Of a stretch of DNA of 40,322 bases, positions 17,106-25,422 are shown one piece after another. Source of the DNA: Bacteroidota bacterium (lineage in GTDB: Bacteria; Bacteroidota; Rhodothermia; Rhodothermales; Salinibacteraceae); NCBI GenBank assembly GCA_009908945.1, contig JAAAOI010000019.1:1-40322 (forward strand), written 5' to 3'. Each line of letters opens with the position of its first letter. Positions within the stretch are counted from its first letter, which is position 1. The notes under the pieces are model-generated. The model saw only the letters and a program-made list of their open reading frames with translations, was not told the origin of the DNA and searched no databases. Made by a program: the position numbers and the translations under genes.

Positions 17106-19085
17106 ATGCCCTCCTCCGTCGACGTTCGCCCCATTACCATTACCCTGCCCGACGGATCCACACGCACGTTTGAGGCTGGCGTCACGGGCTACGAGGTAGC
17201 CGCCGACATCGCAAAGGGCCTGGCCCGGGCCGCGCTCGCAGTGAAGGTGAATGGTGAGGTCTGGGACCTGGACCGCCCGATCACCGAGGATGCAGAGGTC
17301 GCGATTCTTACCTGGGAGGATAAGGAGGGCAAGCAAACCTTCTGGCACTCGGCGGCGCACCTTATGGCCGAGGCGCTGGAGGCGCTGTACCCGGACGTCA
17401 AGTTTGGCATCGGCCCGCCTATCGACCGCGGCTTTTACTACGACGTGGACCTCGGCGACCGCTCGCTGTCGCAGGACGACCTCGCGGCGATTGAGCAAAA
17501 GATGAAAGAGCTGGCCAAGCGCGACGTACCGTACACGCGGCAGGAGGTGCCAAAGGATGAAGCCGTAGCCTACTTTGAGGAAAAGGGGGACGAGTACAAG
17601 CTGGAGCTTTTGGAAGGCCTCGACGATGGAGAAATCACCTTCTACGAACAGGGCAACTTCGTAGACCTTTGCCGCGGCCCCCACATTCCGTCGACAGGCG
17701 CGATCACCTACCCCAAGCTGCTGAATGTAGCCGGGGCCTACTGGCGCGGCGATGAGAACCGTCCGCAACTCACCCGTATTTACGGTATCGCGTTTCCCAA
17801 AAAGAAAAAGCTGGATCAATTCCTGGAGCGGTTGGAGCTGGCCCGCCAGCGCGATCACCGCAAGCTGGGCAAGGAACTGGGGCTGTTTACGTTTAGCCAA
17901 AAGGTCGGCCCGGGGCTCCCGATGTGGCTTCCCAAAGGCACGCGCCTCCGCGAGACGCTGTCGGACTTTCTCAAGGAAGAGCAGCTGGCGCGCGGCTACG
18001 AGCCAGTCGTCACGCCCCACATCGGGCGGCTGGAGCTCTACCGCACGAGTGGGCACTACCCGTATTACAAGGAAAGCCAGTTCCCGCCGATGGTGTTTTC
18101 AGAAGAAGACGGCGACGAGGATGGCTACCTCCTCCGCCCCATGAACTGCCCGCACCACACGCAAATTTACGCGAACACGCACCACTCCTACCGCGACTTA
18201 CCTGTCCGCATCGCTGAATTTGGCACCGTCTACCGGTTCGAGCAATCCGGGGAGCTGGGCGGCCTCACCCGGGTGCGCGGCTTTACGCAAGATGACGCCC
18301 ATATCTTCTGCACGCCCGATCAGGTAAAGGGGGAGTTCAAGGATGTCATTGACCTGACCCTGAAGGTGCTCTCGGCGCTGGACTTCAAAGAGTTTACCGC
18401 ACAGATTTCTCTTCGCGATCCAGAAAACTCGGGTAAATATGTAGGCGAGGATGCCTTGTGGACGCAGGCCGAGCAGGCCATTCGCGAAGCCGCAGAGGAG
18501 ATGAACCTGAGCGCCACCGAAGAGACGGGGGAGGCCGCCTTCTACGGCCCTAAACTCGACTTTATGGTGGAGGACGCCCTGGGTCGGGAATGGCAGCTCG
18601 GGACCATTCAGGTAGACTACAACCTGCCTGAGCGTTTCGACCTAACGTATGTGGACGCCAGCGATGAGCGCCAGCGCCCCGTGATGATCCATCGGGCGCC
18701 CTTTGGCTCGCTGGAGCGGTTTATCGGGGTCCTCATCGAGCACTGTGGCGGTAACTTCCCCACATGGCTGGCCCCGGAGCAGGTGCGGGTGCTCCCCGTG
18801 GGGGCCGACTTTAACGCCTACGCCCGCTCTGTTCGCGACGCGCTGCGCGGCCGTGGTTTTCGGGCTACAATAGACACAGGCGACGACACGGTCGGCTACA
18901 AGATCCGTGAAGCCGAAACGCAGAAGATCCCCTACATGCTCGTTGTAGGAAGCCGCGAGGAAGAGGCCGGGACCGTAGCCGTCCGCCAACATGGCGAAGG
19001 GCAGCAGGATGTGCGTACTGTAGCAGCGTTCATCGAGCAGTTGCAGACACGCATAACCGATGAACTTCAACGGGACGATGAATAG
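17106..19085 (+). CDS. thrS: Threonyl-tRNA synthetase
   Basis: A 659-residue class II synthetase charging tRNA-Thr. Domains in order: TGS (about 1-65, with ITITLPDGSTRTFEAG), the editing domain with HSAAH at about 79-83, the catalytic domain with motif 2 (YRFEQSGELGGLTRVRGFTQDD from about 374) and zinc ligand Cys in RPMNCPHH, the motif 3 region MIHRAPFGSLERFIG, and a C-terminal anticodon-binding domain (about 560-659). The frame is open back to 17001, but that stretch is the tRNA terminator and encodes nothing TGS-like, so the ATG at 17106 is preferred. It heads thrS-infC-rpmI-rplT-pheST. I see no T-box. Confidence 0.96.
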   Translation: MPSSVDVRPITITLPDGSTRTFEAGVTGYEVAADIAKGLARAALAVKVNGEVWDLDRPITEDAEVAILTWEDKEGKQTFWHSAAHLMAEALEALYPDVKFGIGPPIDRGFYYDVDLGDRSLSQDDLAAIEQKMKELAKRDVPYTRQEVPKDEAVAYFEEKGDEYKLELLEGLDDGEITFYEQGNFVDLCRGPHIPSTGAITYPKLLNVAGAYWRGDENRPQLTRIYGIAFPKKKKLDQFLERLELARQRDHRKLGKELGLFTFSQKVGPGLPMWLPKGTRLRETLSDFLKEEQLARGYEPVVTPHIGRLELYRTSGHYPYYKESQFPPMVFSEEDGDEDGYLLRPMNCPHHTQIYANTHHSYRDLPVRIAEFGTVYRFEQSGELGGLTRVRGFTQDDAHIFCTPDQVKGEFKDVIDLTLKVLSALDFKEFTAQISLRDPENSGKYVGEDALWTQAEQAIREAAEEMNLSATEETGEAAFYGPKLDFMVEDALGREWQLGTIQVDYNLPERFDLTYVDASDERQRPVMIHRAPFGSLERFIGVLIEHCGGNFPTWLAPEQVRVLPVGADFNAYARSVRDALRGRGFRATIDTGDDTVGYKIREAETQKIPYMLVVGSREEEAGTVAVRQHGEGQQDVRTVAAFIEQLQTRITDELQRDDE

Positions 19086-19218
19086 CTTTTACCCTGCCCC
19101 CTGCAAAGGAAACCTGTGAGGCTGTAGACGTATTATGTTATGCTATAAATGCTGCAAACATCACTCGCTACTAACGGCGCCGCGCAGCTAACCGCATTCT
19201 TTCTTTACCGTAACAACT

Positions 19219-19223
19219 GGAGG
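19219..19223 (+). promoter_or_regulatory. Strong Shine-Dalgarno deciding the infC start
   Basis: GGAGG at 19219-19223 with a 9-nt spacer before an in-frame ATC at 19233. Strong Shine-Dalgarno sequences are otherwise missing from the starts in this window, so its presence exactly here argues that infC begins at the ATC. Confidence 0.75.
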
Positions 19224-19232
19224 CCACGAGCT

Positions 19233-19748
19233 ATCGCCGATAAAGTCCGCGTTAACGAAGAAATCCGAGCATCCGAAGTCCGCGTCGTTTTCCCCGACGG
19301 CGACCACGACATTCTTGATGTCAACGAGGCGCTGGATATCGCCCGCCGGGAAGAACTGGACCTCGTAGAGATTGCCCCGAAGGCGCAGCCGCCGGTGTGT
19401 AAGATCATCGACTACGGAAAGTACCGGTACGAGCAACAGAAGGCCGAAAAGGAAGCGCGCAAAAAGCAGCACCAGATGGAGCTAAAGGAAGTCCGCTTCC
19501 GGCCACGCACGGACGACCACGATTACGAATTTAAGATGCGCCACGCCCGCGGCTGGCTGGAAGACGGCAACAAAGTCCGCGCGTATGTGCAATTTCGTGG
19601 CCGGGACATCATCTACAAAGATCAGGGCATGGACCTCTTGAAGCGCTTCATTGAGGACCTGCAAGAACTGGCCAAGATCGACCAGCCTCCGCAAATGGAA
19701 GGTCGCCGGATGACAACCATTCTGGCCCCACACAAGAAGGGCAAGTGA
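19233..19748 (+). CDS. infC: Translation initiation factor IF-3, AUC start codon
   Basis: A 171-residue IF-3, which binds the 30S subunit and proofreads start-codon/initiator-tRNA pairing. The N domain has VNEEIRASEVRVVFPDGD, LDLVEIAPKAQPPVCKIIDYGKYRYEQ and the linker helix of Lys/Gln/Glu. The C domain has KEVRFRPRTDDHDYEFKMRHA and VRAYVQFRGRDIIYKDQG. The family core begins within five residues of the ATC at 19233. The ATG at 19149 would add 28 residues unlike any IF-3, and GGAGG stands 9 nt before the ATC. IF-3 genes starting with AUU or AUC are known; IF-3 represses such starts and thereby autoregulates. Located 147 nt after thrS and 232 nt before rpmI. Confidence 0.9.
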   Translation: MADKVRVNEEIRASEVRVVFPDGDHDILDVNEALDIARREELDLVEIAPKAQPPVCKIIDYGKYRYEQQKAEKEARKKQHQMELKEVRFRPRTDDHDYEFKMRHARGWLEDGNKVRAYVQFRGRDIIYKDQGMDLLKRFIEDLQELAKIDQPPQMEGRRMTTILAPHKKGK

Positions 19749-19980
19749 CTTACGCTGGTTCGCCGCACGCCTTCGTGGGAAAGCACGGCCTCATGTAAAA
19801 ATTGCGCGGACTCCCCCCTGCTCAACCAAGCTGGCTTGCGTGCTACCTTGCTCGGGTTTATGCTCCCCGTCTCTGGAGCGATCAGTACAAAAAACGTTCA
19901 TTGGAACGGAAAACACTACTGCTCGTTAGCCAGCGTCTCTATTTTCGGCCCCTGCTTTATTTGACAGAAGGTATTCTGTA
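19749..19980 (+). promoter_or_regulatory. Structured infC-rpmI spacer, candidate L20/L35 leader
   Basis: A 232-nt non-coding spacer inside what is usually a tight infC-rpmI-rplT operon. A long-range helix GCTGGCT (19830-19836) with AGCCAGC (19928-19934) encloses two hairpins: GCTCC/GGAGC at 19862-19866/19875-19879 and CGTTC/GAACG at 19895-19899/19904-19908. L20 represses rpmI-rplT by binding a leader mimic of 23S rRNA in several phyla. By position and structure this spacer could serve that role, but the match to the 23S L20 site was not verified. It may also carry a promoter. Confidence 0.45.
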
Positions 19981-20175
19981 ATGCCTAAGATGAAAACCAA
20001 CAGCAGCGCGAAAAAGCGTTTCAAGCGTACAGGGAATGGCAAGCTCAAGCGCAAGAAGGCGTTTCGCAGCCATATCCTCACCAAGAAGTCGCCAAAAAAG
20101 AAGCGGCAACTCCGGAAGGATACGCTGGTAGACGACGCCGACAAGAAGCAGATTAAGCGTCTGCTGGGCGGTTGA
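19981..20175 (+). CDS. rpmI: 50S ribosomal protein L35 (bL35)
   Basis: A 64-residue, highly basic ribosomal protein. The N-terminus [20 protein letters not shown] is the standard L35 start, and [16 protein letters not shown] followed by [10 protein letters not shown] at the end completes the family pattern. No Shine-Dalgarno precedes the ATG. It is 47 nt upstream of rplT in the canonical order. Confidence 0.97.
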   Translation: MPKMKTNSSAKKRFKRTGNGKLKRKKAFRSHILTKKSPKKKRQLRKDTLVDDADKKQIKRLLGG

Positions 20176-20222
20176 TGCCCCGTTTCTCGCTTCATACTTT
20201 TTTTGATTAAACCGCACGACCC

Positions 20223-20570
20223 ATGCCGCGCGCACGCAATCGGGTGGCTTCACGCCGCCGTCGCAAGAAGATTTTAAACCAGGCCAAAGGCTATTGGGGC
20301 CGCCGTAGCAAAGTCTACACGGTCGCCAAAAACGCCGTCGAGAAAGGCCTCACCTACGCGTACCGGGATCGCCGGACGAAGAAGCGGCAGTTTCGCAAGT
20401 TGTGGATTGCTCGCATTAACGCCGCTGCCCGTCTCAACGGCAGCAGCTACTCGCGCTTCATGGGCGCGCTTCGTAAATCGGACGTCGAGTTGAACCGCAA
20501 AGCGCTCGCTGACCTTGCCATGCACGACCCGAAGGCCTTTTCCAAGGTGGTCGACACGGTCACCGCGTAA
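20223..20570 (+). CDS. rplT: 50S ribosomal protein L20 (bL20)
   Basis: A 115-residue basic ribosomal protein needed for early 50S assembly, and in many bacteria the autogenous repressor of its operon. Family signatures are [56 protein letters not shown] and the LYS-like [20 protein letters not shown]. Length is typical (114-120). The strong terminator 51 nt later suggests that much transcription ends here before pheS. Confidence 0.97.
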   Translation: MPRARNRVASRRRRKKILNQAKGYWGRRSKVYTVAKNAVEKGLTYAYRDRRTKKRQFRKLWIARINAAARLNGSSYSRFMGALRKSDVELNRKALADLAMHDPKAFSKVVDTVTA

Positions 20571-20620
20571 GTTATGGCTGCTCCACAGCAGTTCACGCCT
20601 TCGGTACGTGTTGCCCTACT

Positions 20621-20658
20621 CCCGCCCCTGCCCCGGCAGGCCCGGCGGGATTTTTTTT
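20621..20658 (+). terminator. Intrinsic terminator/attenuator between rplT and pheS
   Basis: The outer stem CCCGCC (20621-20626) pairs with GGCGGG (20644-20649). The inner stem CCTGC/GCAGG (20627-20631 / 20636-20640) is stacked on it, with a 3-nt bulge on the 3' side. Eight Ts follow at 20651-20658. pheS starts only 35 nt later, so this may act as an attenuator or as the end of the infC operon with a separate pheS promoter. I see no leader peptide rich in Phe codons before it. Confidence 0.88.
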
Positions 20659-20692
20659 GCCCGACGGACGCCCCCACCTATCTCCCCTGCTC

Positions 20693-21703
20693 ATGCTGGA
20701 CCGGATTGATGAACTTCGCGACGAACTGACCGATGTTAGCCTCAACACGCTGGAGGAAGCAGAGGATTTCCGCATCACCTACCTCGGCCAGCGCAGCGGT
20801 ATCATCACCAACTTGTTCAAAAAGATCGGTCAGGTGGCCCCGGAGGATCGGCCCACCGTTGGCAAACAACTCAACGCCCTCAAGCAGCGGGCAGAGGCCA
20901 TCCACCAAGAAGCGCGCGACCGCCTGGAACGCGAGGATGAAGCAGAGCCGCCCAACGTCGATCTTACCCTGCCGGGCCGCACCCCGCGCGTCGGGTCAGT
21001 ACATCCGCTGGCTCAAACCCTGCGCGACATCACGCGCCTCTTCGAGCGATTTGGCTTCTCCGTTGCTGAGGGGCCGGAGATCGAAGACGATTGGCACAAC
21101 TTCACCGCGCTCAACTTTCCGCCCGAGCACCCCGCACGGGACATGCAGGACACCTTCTTTGTGGAGCCGCCCGAGGGGCCGCGGAATGGCGTTGTACTGC
21201 GTACCCACACGTCCCCGGTGCAGATTCGGGTGCTGGAAAACACCGCACCGCCGGTGCGCATCATTGCCCCGGGCCGCGTCTACCGCAACGAGGCCATCTC
21301 ATACAAATCGTTTTGCCTCTTCCACCAAGTGGAGGGGTTGTACGTGGATGAGGGCGTGACGCTGGGGGATTTGAAGCAAATGCTCCGAACGTTTGCTGAA
21401 GCCTTTTTCGGCGACGATGTGCAGATGCGGTTTCGCCCTTCCTATTTCCCGTTTACCGAACCCAGTGCCGAGGTCGACATCTGGTGGGCGGACCCGGAAC
21501 ACCCCGACGGCGGCCGTTGGATGGAAATTCTTGGCTCCGGGATGGTCCACCCTAATGTGCTGGACGCCGTCGGGGTAGACCCCGAGCGCTACACAGGCTA
21601 CGCGTTTGGCATGGGTGTGGAACGCATCGCGATGCTGCGTTACGGCATCGACGATATCCGCACCTTCTACGAAAACGACGTCCGCTTCCTGCAGCAATTT
21701 TAG
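20693..21703 (+). CDS. pheS: Phenylalanyl-tRNA synthetase alpha subunit
   Basis: A 336-residue alpha subunit of the alpha2beta2 enzyme that charges tRNA-Phe. An N-terminal coiled-coil arm (about 1-85) is followed by the class II catalytic domain: [20 protein letters not shown], the motif 2 region [14 protein letters not shown] and [25 protein letters not shown], then [17 protein letters not shown] and the motif 3 [19 protein letters not shown]. The ATG at 20693 ([12 protein letters not shown]) gives the standard start; the open frame extends 12 codons upstream into the terminator. It is followed 56 nt later by pheT. Confidence 0.96.
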   Translation: MLDRIDELRDELTDVSLNTLEEAEDFRITYLGQRSGIITNLFKKIGQVAPEDRPTVGKQLNALKQRAEAIHQEARDRLEREDEAEPPNVDLTLPGRTPRVGSVHPLAQTLRDITRLFERFGFSVAEGPEIEDDWHNFTALNFPPEHPARDMQDTFFVEPPEGPRNGVVLRTHTSPVQIRVLENTAPPVRIIAPGRVYRNEAISYKSFCLFHQVEGLYVDEGVTLGDLKQMLRTFAEAFFGDDVQMRFRPSYFPFTEPSAEVDIWWADPEHPDGGRWMEILGSGMVHPNVLDAVGVDPERYTGYAFGMGVERIAMLRYGIDDIRTFYENDVRFLQQF

Positions 21704-21759
21704 GCGCTGTGGCGCACCGCTGCTGCTGAACGTTCACCTGCTTCCCTTGCTCTGCTCCA

Positions 21760-24228
21760 ATGGATATTTCCTTCCGCTGGCTCTCCGATTACATTGCCCA
21801 CGGCCGCTCCCCTGACGAACTCGCCCACGCGCTGACGATGGGGGGGCTGGAGGTGGAGAGCGTGACGCCTCGTGGGCCGGCTTCTGAGGGCGTCGTGATA
21901 GGCCATGTAAACACCGTGCGCGCGCACCCCGATGCGGACAAGCTGGTCCTCTGCGACGTCGATGTTGGTTCCAACGGCCCCCTCCAGATCGTGTGCGGCG
22001 CGCCAAATGTGGAAGCTGGACAGCGTGTCCCAGTAGCCACCGTAGGGACCACGCTGCGCATGCCCGACGGTGATACCCGCGTACCCTTCACGCTTGAGGA
22101 GGTGGAGCTACGGGGGGAGGCCTCACAGGGCATGATTTGCTCGGCGCACGAGCTGGAACTGTCGGATGACCATGAGGGCATCCTCGTGCTGCCGGACGAC
22201 GCCCCCGTAGGTACGCCGCTGGCTGACTACCTTGCCACGCAGGGCCTTGCGCTTACCGACTATGTGCTGGATATCGCCATTACGCCGAATCGCCCAGACG
22301 CCGTCAGCCACATCGGGGTGGCACGCGATGTGGCGGCCCTGACACAGCACGCGGTTCGGCGGCCCGATGTGGACTACCCGCGCGAGGACAGCGACGCGCC
22401 CCCCTTCACGGTGGCGGTAGAGGCGCCCGATGCCTGCCCACGCTACGTTGGGCTGCGGGTGACGGGGATCACGGTGGAAGAATCGCCGGATTGGCTGAAG
22501 CAGCGCCTGACGGCCGTCGGCTTACGCCCCCGCAACGCTGTGGTCGACGTCACCAACTATGTGATGTACGAATGCGGCCAGCCCCTTCATGCCTTCGACT
22601 ACGACCGCCTGAGAGGCCCCGCCATCCGTGTACGGCAGGCGGAGGGCGGCGAGTCCTTCACCACGCTGGATCACGTGGCGCGCGACGTTCCGGCGGGCAC
22701 ACTGCTCATCTGCGATGCCGACAAACCCGTGGCTCTGGCCGGCATCATGGGCGGCGCGAACTCTGAAGTGACCGATAGCACCACCGACCTGTTGATTGAA
22801 AGCGCCTACTTCGACCCCGTCACCATTCGGAAGGCCGCCAAGGCCCTCCAACTGGCGACCGACTCGTCGTACCGCTTTGAGCGGGGCGTGGATGCGGATG
22901 GTCAGGTGTGGGCCGCCTTCCGAGCCGCTGCGCTCATCACGGAGCTGGCCGGGGGAACGATCGACCCGGATGGGTTCGTCGACGCGCACCCGCGCCCGCA
23001 GGAGCCCCTGATCCTCAATCTTCGTGTAGCTCGGGTGGCCCACCTGCTGGGGACTGCCCTTCCGGCGGACACGCTTACGCAAATCCTCTCAGCACTGGGG
23101 TTTCGCGTCGCTGCGGCCGGCGAGGGGGTCCTTCGCTGCGAAGTCCCCCTCTTCCGCCCAGACGTACGGCAGGAGGTCGACCTGATTGAAGAAGTCGCCC
23201 GCATTTATGGCTACGACCAGATCCCTACGCCTGGCCACACACGGATCCCCACGCATACGCCGCAGGCCTTGCCCTCCACCATGCTGCGCGCCCAGGCCCG
23301 CACCGTACTGACGGGCACAGGCTATCGCGAGGCCTTCACCAACAGCATGCTGCGGAAGGAAACCGCCGAGCGCTTCAACCAGCCTCCGCTGGGGGGCGCC
23401 AAGGCAGGAGCAACGGTGGAGACCCTCAATCCCATCTCCCGCGAGATGGCTGCGCTCCGCCCCACCCTACTGCCCGGCCTGCTCGACGTGCTACAGTTTA
23501 ACCACAACCACGGCCAGGAGGCACTTCACTTCTTTGAACTGGGGCACGTGTTTCGGCAGGATGCCGACGGAGGAAGCGTCGTGAGCGGCTACGCAGAGCA
23601 CGAAGCCCTGCTGGTTGCGTCCAGCGGGCCGGTCGGCACCACCGCGTGGGATCAGACGCCGCGTTCGGCTGATGTCTTTGACGTGAAAGGCGTGATCGAA
23701 GCGCTGCTGCAGGAACTGCGGGTGCCGGATGTCGCCATGACGGCGGTCTACGAGCCGACGGACGTTACCCAGCACCATCTTACGATTACGGCGCAGGGCG
23801 CCCCAATCGGGATGATCGCAACGCTGACCGCCGACCTGACCGCTGCCTACGATCTGGAGCAGGAGGTGTGCATTGCGGAGTTGGACTGGGCGGCCATTGT
23901 TGCGTTGGCTGCGCCACATCTGGAGCGCCGCCCCACGCCTGTGCAGCGCTACCCTGTTGTCGAGCGCGACCTCGCTGTGGTGGTGGACGCCGCCACCCCA
24001 GCTGGGGCCATGCTGGATGTAATCCGGGCAACCGGCGCGCCGCTCCTAAAGGCGGCCGACGTATTTGACGTGTATCAGGGCGAGGGCATCCCAGAAGGGC
24101 AAAAGAGTCTGGCCTTCACCTTGCGCCTTGGAGCCGACCGTACCCTCACGGACGCGGAGGTGGATGCGCAGATGGAGGCCATCGTTAAGGCCCTCCGATC
24201 CACGTTCGATGCTGAACTTCGTAGGTAG
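21760..24228 (+). CDS. pheT: Phenylalanyl-tRNA synthetase beta subunit
   Basis: A full-length 822-residue beta subunit. Domains in order: N-terminal start MDISFRWLSDYI; EMAP/OB tRNA-binding domain (about 40-155, with HPDADKLVLCDVDVG and VVCGAPN-like IVCGAPNVEAGQ); B3/4 editing domain (about 210-385, with RNAVVDVTNYVMYECGQPLHAFD and GIMGG); B5 domain (about 400-480); the catalytic-like core with ALRPTLLPGLLDVLQFN; and a C-terminal FDX-ACB anticodon-binding domain (about 730-822, with PTPVQRYPVVERDLAVVVD). The editing domain hydrolyses Tyr-tRNA-Phe. Followed closely by the two small cell-division-related genes. Confidence 0.96.
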   Translation: MDISFRWLSDYIAHGRSPDELAHALTMGGLEVESVTPRGPASEGVVIGHVNTVRAHPDADKLVLCDVDVGSNGPLQIVCGAPNVEAGQRVPVATVGTTLRMPDGDTRVPFTLEEVELRGEASQGMICSAHELELSDDHEGILVLPDDAPVGTPLADYLATQGLALTDYVLDIAITPNRPDAVSHIGVARDVAALTQHAVRRPDVDYPREDSDAPPFTVAVEAPDACPRYVGLRVTGITVEESPDWLKQRLTAVGLRPRNAVVDVTNYVMYECGQPLHAFDYDRLRGPAIRVRQAEGGESFTTLDHVARDVPAGTLLICDADKPVALAGIMGGANSEVTDSTTDLLIESAYFDPVTIRKAAKALQLATDSSYRFERGVDADGQVWAAFRAAALITELAGGTIDPDGFVDAHPRPQEPLILNLRVARVAHLLGTALPADTLTQILSALGFRVAAAGEGVLRCEVPLFRPDVRQEVDLIEEVARIYGYDQIPTPGHTRIPTHTPQALPSTMLRAQARTVLTGTGYREAFTNSMLRKETAERFNQPPLGGAKAGATVETLNPISREMAALRPTLLPGLLDVLQFNHNHGQEALHFFELGHVFRQDADGGSVVSGYAEHEALLVASSGPVGTTAWDQTPRSADVFDVKGVIEALLQELRVPDVAMTAVYEPTDVTQHHLTITAQGAPIGMIATLTADLTAAYDLEQEVCIAELDWAAIVALAAPHLERRPTPVQRYPVVERDLAVVVDAATPAGAMLDVIRATGAPLLKAADVFDVYQGEGIPEGQKSLAFTLRLGADRTLTDAEVDAQMEAIVKALRSTFDAELRR

Positions 24229-24299
24229 GAGTGGTTATATTCGGTACGCACGGTGCAAACCCATGACCCCGCAACCTCCGTCTTTGCTACGGCCTGCCC

Positions 24300-24641
24300 A
24301 TGGCCCCGCCTTCTTCCCCATCGGACCCTGTCGACGACCTCGAAGCCCAAGAAGCGGCGATCGAGCTGGCGTTCGACGATGCGGTCCGCCACAAGAGCCG
24401 CCGAGCCCTGGAGCAACTGCGCGACCGGGTAGCGGACGCCCTTGACGAGATCAAGCGGCTGCGGCAGGAGAACGCCCGGCTCGCCGACCGGCTCCGCGCT
24501 CTCCAGGAAGCAGCAGGCATCGACGACCCCAACCGCACGGTCCTCTCGATTGACGAGCACCCCGAGGCCGCGCGGCGCAAGGTTGAGCAGTTTGTGCGCG
24601 CGCTCGACCAGTACATTTCACAGGCTGAGAAGCAATCGTAA
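24300..24641 (+). CDS. Small coiled-coil protein upstream of zapA
   Basis: A 113-residue acidic soluble protein. Residues about 34-72 (SRRALEQLRDRVADALDEIKRLRQENARLADRLRALQ, in part) form a clear heptad coiled coil, and a second helix lies near the C-terminus (ARRKVEQFVRALDQYISQAE). Its size and position, between pheT and zapA and 23 nt before the latter, suggest a ZapB-like or ZapA-partner division protein. That is inference from context, since coiled coils have little sequence identity. No transmembrane segment is present. Start at 24300 is supported by spacing. Confidence 0.72.
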   Translation: MAPPSSPSDPVDDLEAQEAAIELAFDDAVRHKSRRALEQLRDRVADALDEIKRLRQENARLADRLRALQEAAGIDDPNRTVLSIDEHPEAARRKVEQFVRALDQYISQAEKQS

Positions 24642-24664
24642 GGCATTTCATCGCCGTTCTTGCC

Positions 24665-25039
24665 ATGGCACACAAGTCTATCCGCGTCGAAATTATGGGG
24701 CGCACCTACCCGCTTCGGGTGCGCGAGGAAGACGAAGCCCTCACGCGTGAGATTGCCGCTTACGTGGACGGTAAGATGGAGGCGTTCAGGTCCCAACACA
24801 GCGAGCAGCCGCCGCTTACGTCGGCCATCATCACTGCCCTCGCTCTGGCTGAAGAGCTGTATGCCGTACAGCGCAACAAGGAGCACGCCCTCAACACGAT
24901 AGACGCCAACATTCGGCACCTCAGCGAGGCGTTGCAGCGAGAGCTTGAGGCGCCGTCGACGGTAGACGGGGTCGACGCGCGCGGTGATGGCGCCCTCCCG
25001 CCCGCATCAGAGGAACAGCCCTCTACCGGCTCTATATAA
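24665..25039 (+). CDS. zapA: Cell division protein ZapA
   Basis: A 124-residue ZapA, which crosslinks FtsZ protofilaments at the division ring. The N-terminal globular domain has SIRVEIMGRTYPLRVREEDEALTREIAAYVDGKM, the ZapA signature, followed by the long dimerisation helix (about 48-100, with ITALALAEELYAVQRNKEHAL). The C-terminal about 25 residues are low-complexity and probably disordered. The stop codon overlaps TATATAA, which resembles a -10 element for the RNA that starts immediately downstream. Confidence 0.9.
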   Translation: MAHKSIRVEIMGRTYPLRVREEDEALTREIAAYVDGKMEAFRSQHSEQPPLTSAIITALALAEELYAVQRNKEHALNTIDANIRHLSEALQRELEAPSTVDGVDARGDGALPPASEEQPSTGSI

Positions 25040-25040
25040 G
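25012..25040 (+). promoter_or_regulatory. Candidate promoter for the 6S-like RNA
   Basis: TATAAG at 25035-25040 (5 of 6 to TATAAT) lies 17 bp after GGAACA at 25012-25017 (3 of 6 to TTGACA). It predicts a start near 25047, just at the left end of the long closing helix of the RNA. The -35 is weak, so this is tentative. Confidence 0.42.
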
Positions 25041-25049
25041 ACGGCGCTT

Positions 25050-25269
25050 CACAGCCTACGAGCCCGTAGCGGAAGCGTAAAAAAAGAACCTTACGCTACT
25101 AAAAAAGGGAGCTTACCTTCAGGTTCGGACGACAGGCCTCACTCTCGAACGATTCGGGAGACGGTGCGCGCGAGCGCATCGACCGTGGAAGTCGGAAGTA
25201 CCTGAGCGGCACCCACACTGTCAAAAAAGGGGGTTCTTTGAATCCTTCGCTACGGGCTCGTAGGCTGTG
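25050..25269 (+). ncRNA. ssrS: Probable 6S RNA (RNA polymerase regulator)
   Basis: About 220 nt with the architecture of 6S RNA. A perfect 22-bp closing helix joins 25050-25071 to 25248-25269, and a second helix AAAGAACC/GGTTCTTT joins 25083-25090 to 25232-25239. A nearly symmetric unpaired bubble follows (about 28 nt at 25091-25118 and 26 nt at 25206-25231). Above it are TCAGGT/ACCTGA at 25119-25124/25200-25205 and two apical hairpins: an 8-bp stem at 25142-25160, and a stem with GCGA tetraloop at 25163-25180. 6S RNA mimics an open promoter and sequesters sigma70-RNA polymerase. It sits directly after zapA, the same neighbour as ssrS in gammaproteobacteria. No protein or terminator explains this fold. 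Exact ends are unknown. Confidence 0.8.
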
Positions 25270-25396
25270 CAGTTGGAGCGGGGCGCGACCGGTGCCCCTG
25301 GAGTACCCTTTGGAGGTGCCCCTTCCGTCCGTTCGGCCAGGTTGCCCTTCCCCTCTACGCCGGCCGTTGTTGCCGTGAGGCCCAGCCGCCCTGTTT

Positions 25397-25422
25397 GCCT
25401 ACTATGGAGTGCCTACTATGGA
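25397..25422 (+). repeat. 12-nt direct repeat at rny start with overlapping mini-ORF
   Basis: GCCTACTATGGA occurs at 25397-25408 and again at 25411-25422. The second copy contains the rny ATG. The first contains an ATG (25404) opening a 7-codon frame, MECLLWT, that ends at 25427 after overlapping the rny start in another frame. Confidence 0.6.

Noticed and set aside
19149-19232. ATG start of infC at 19149
   Set aside because: The added 28 residues do not resemble any IF-3 N-terminus and lie upstream of a strong Shine-Dalgarno that points to the ATC at 19233.
25280-25298. Hairpin after the 6S-like RNA as its intrinsic terminator
   Set aside because: A 7-bp GC stem with one G-T pair exists, but no T-tract follows; the 3' end is more likely made by processing.
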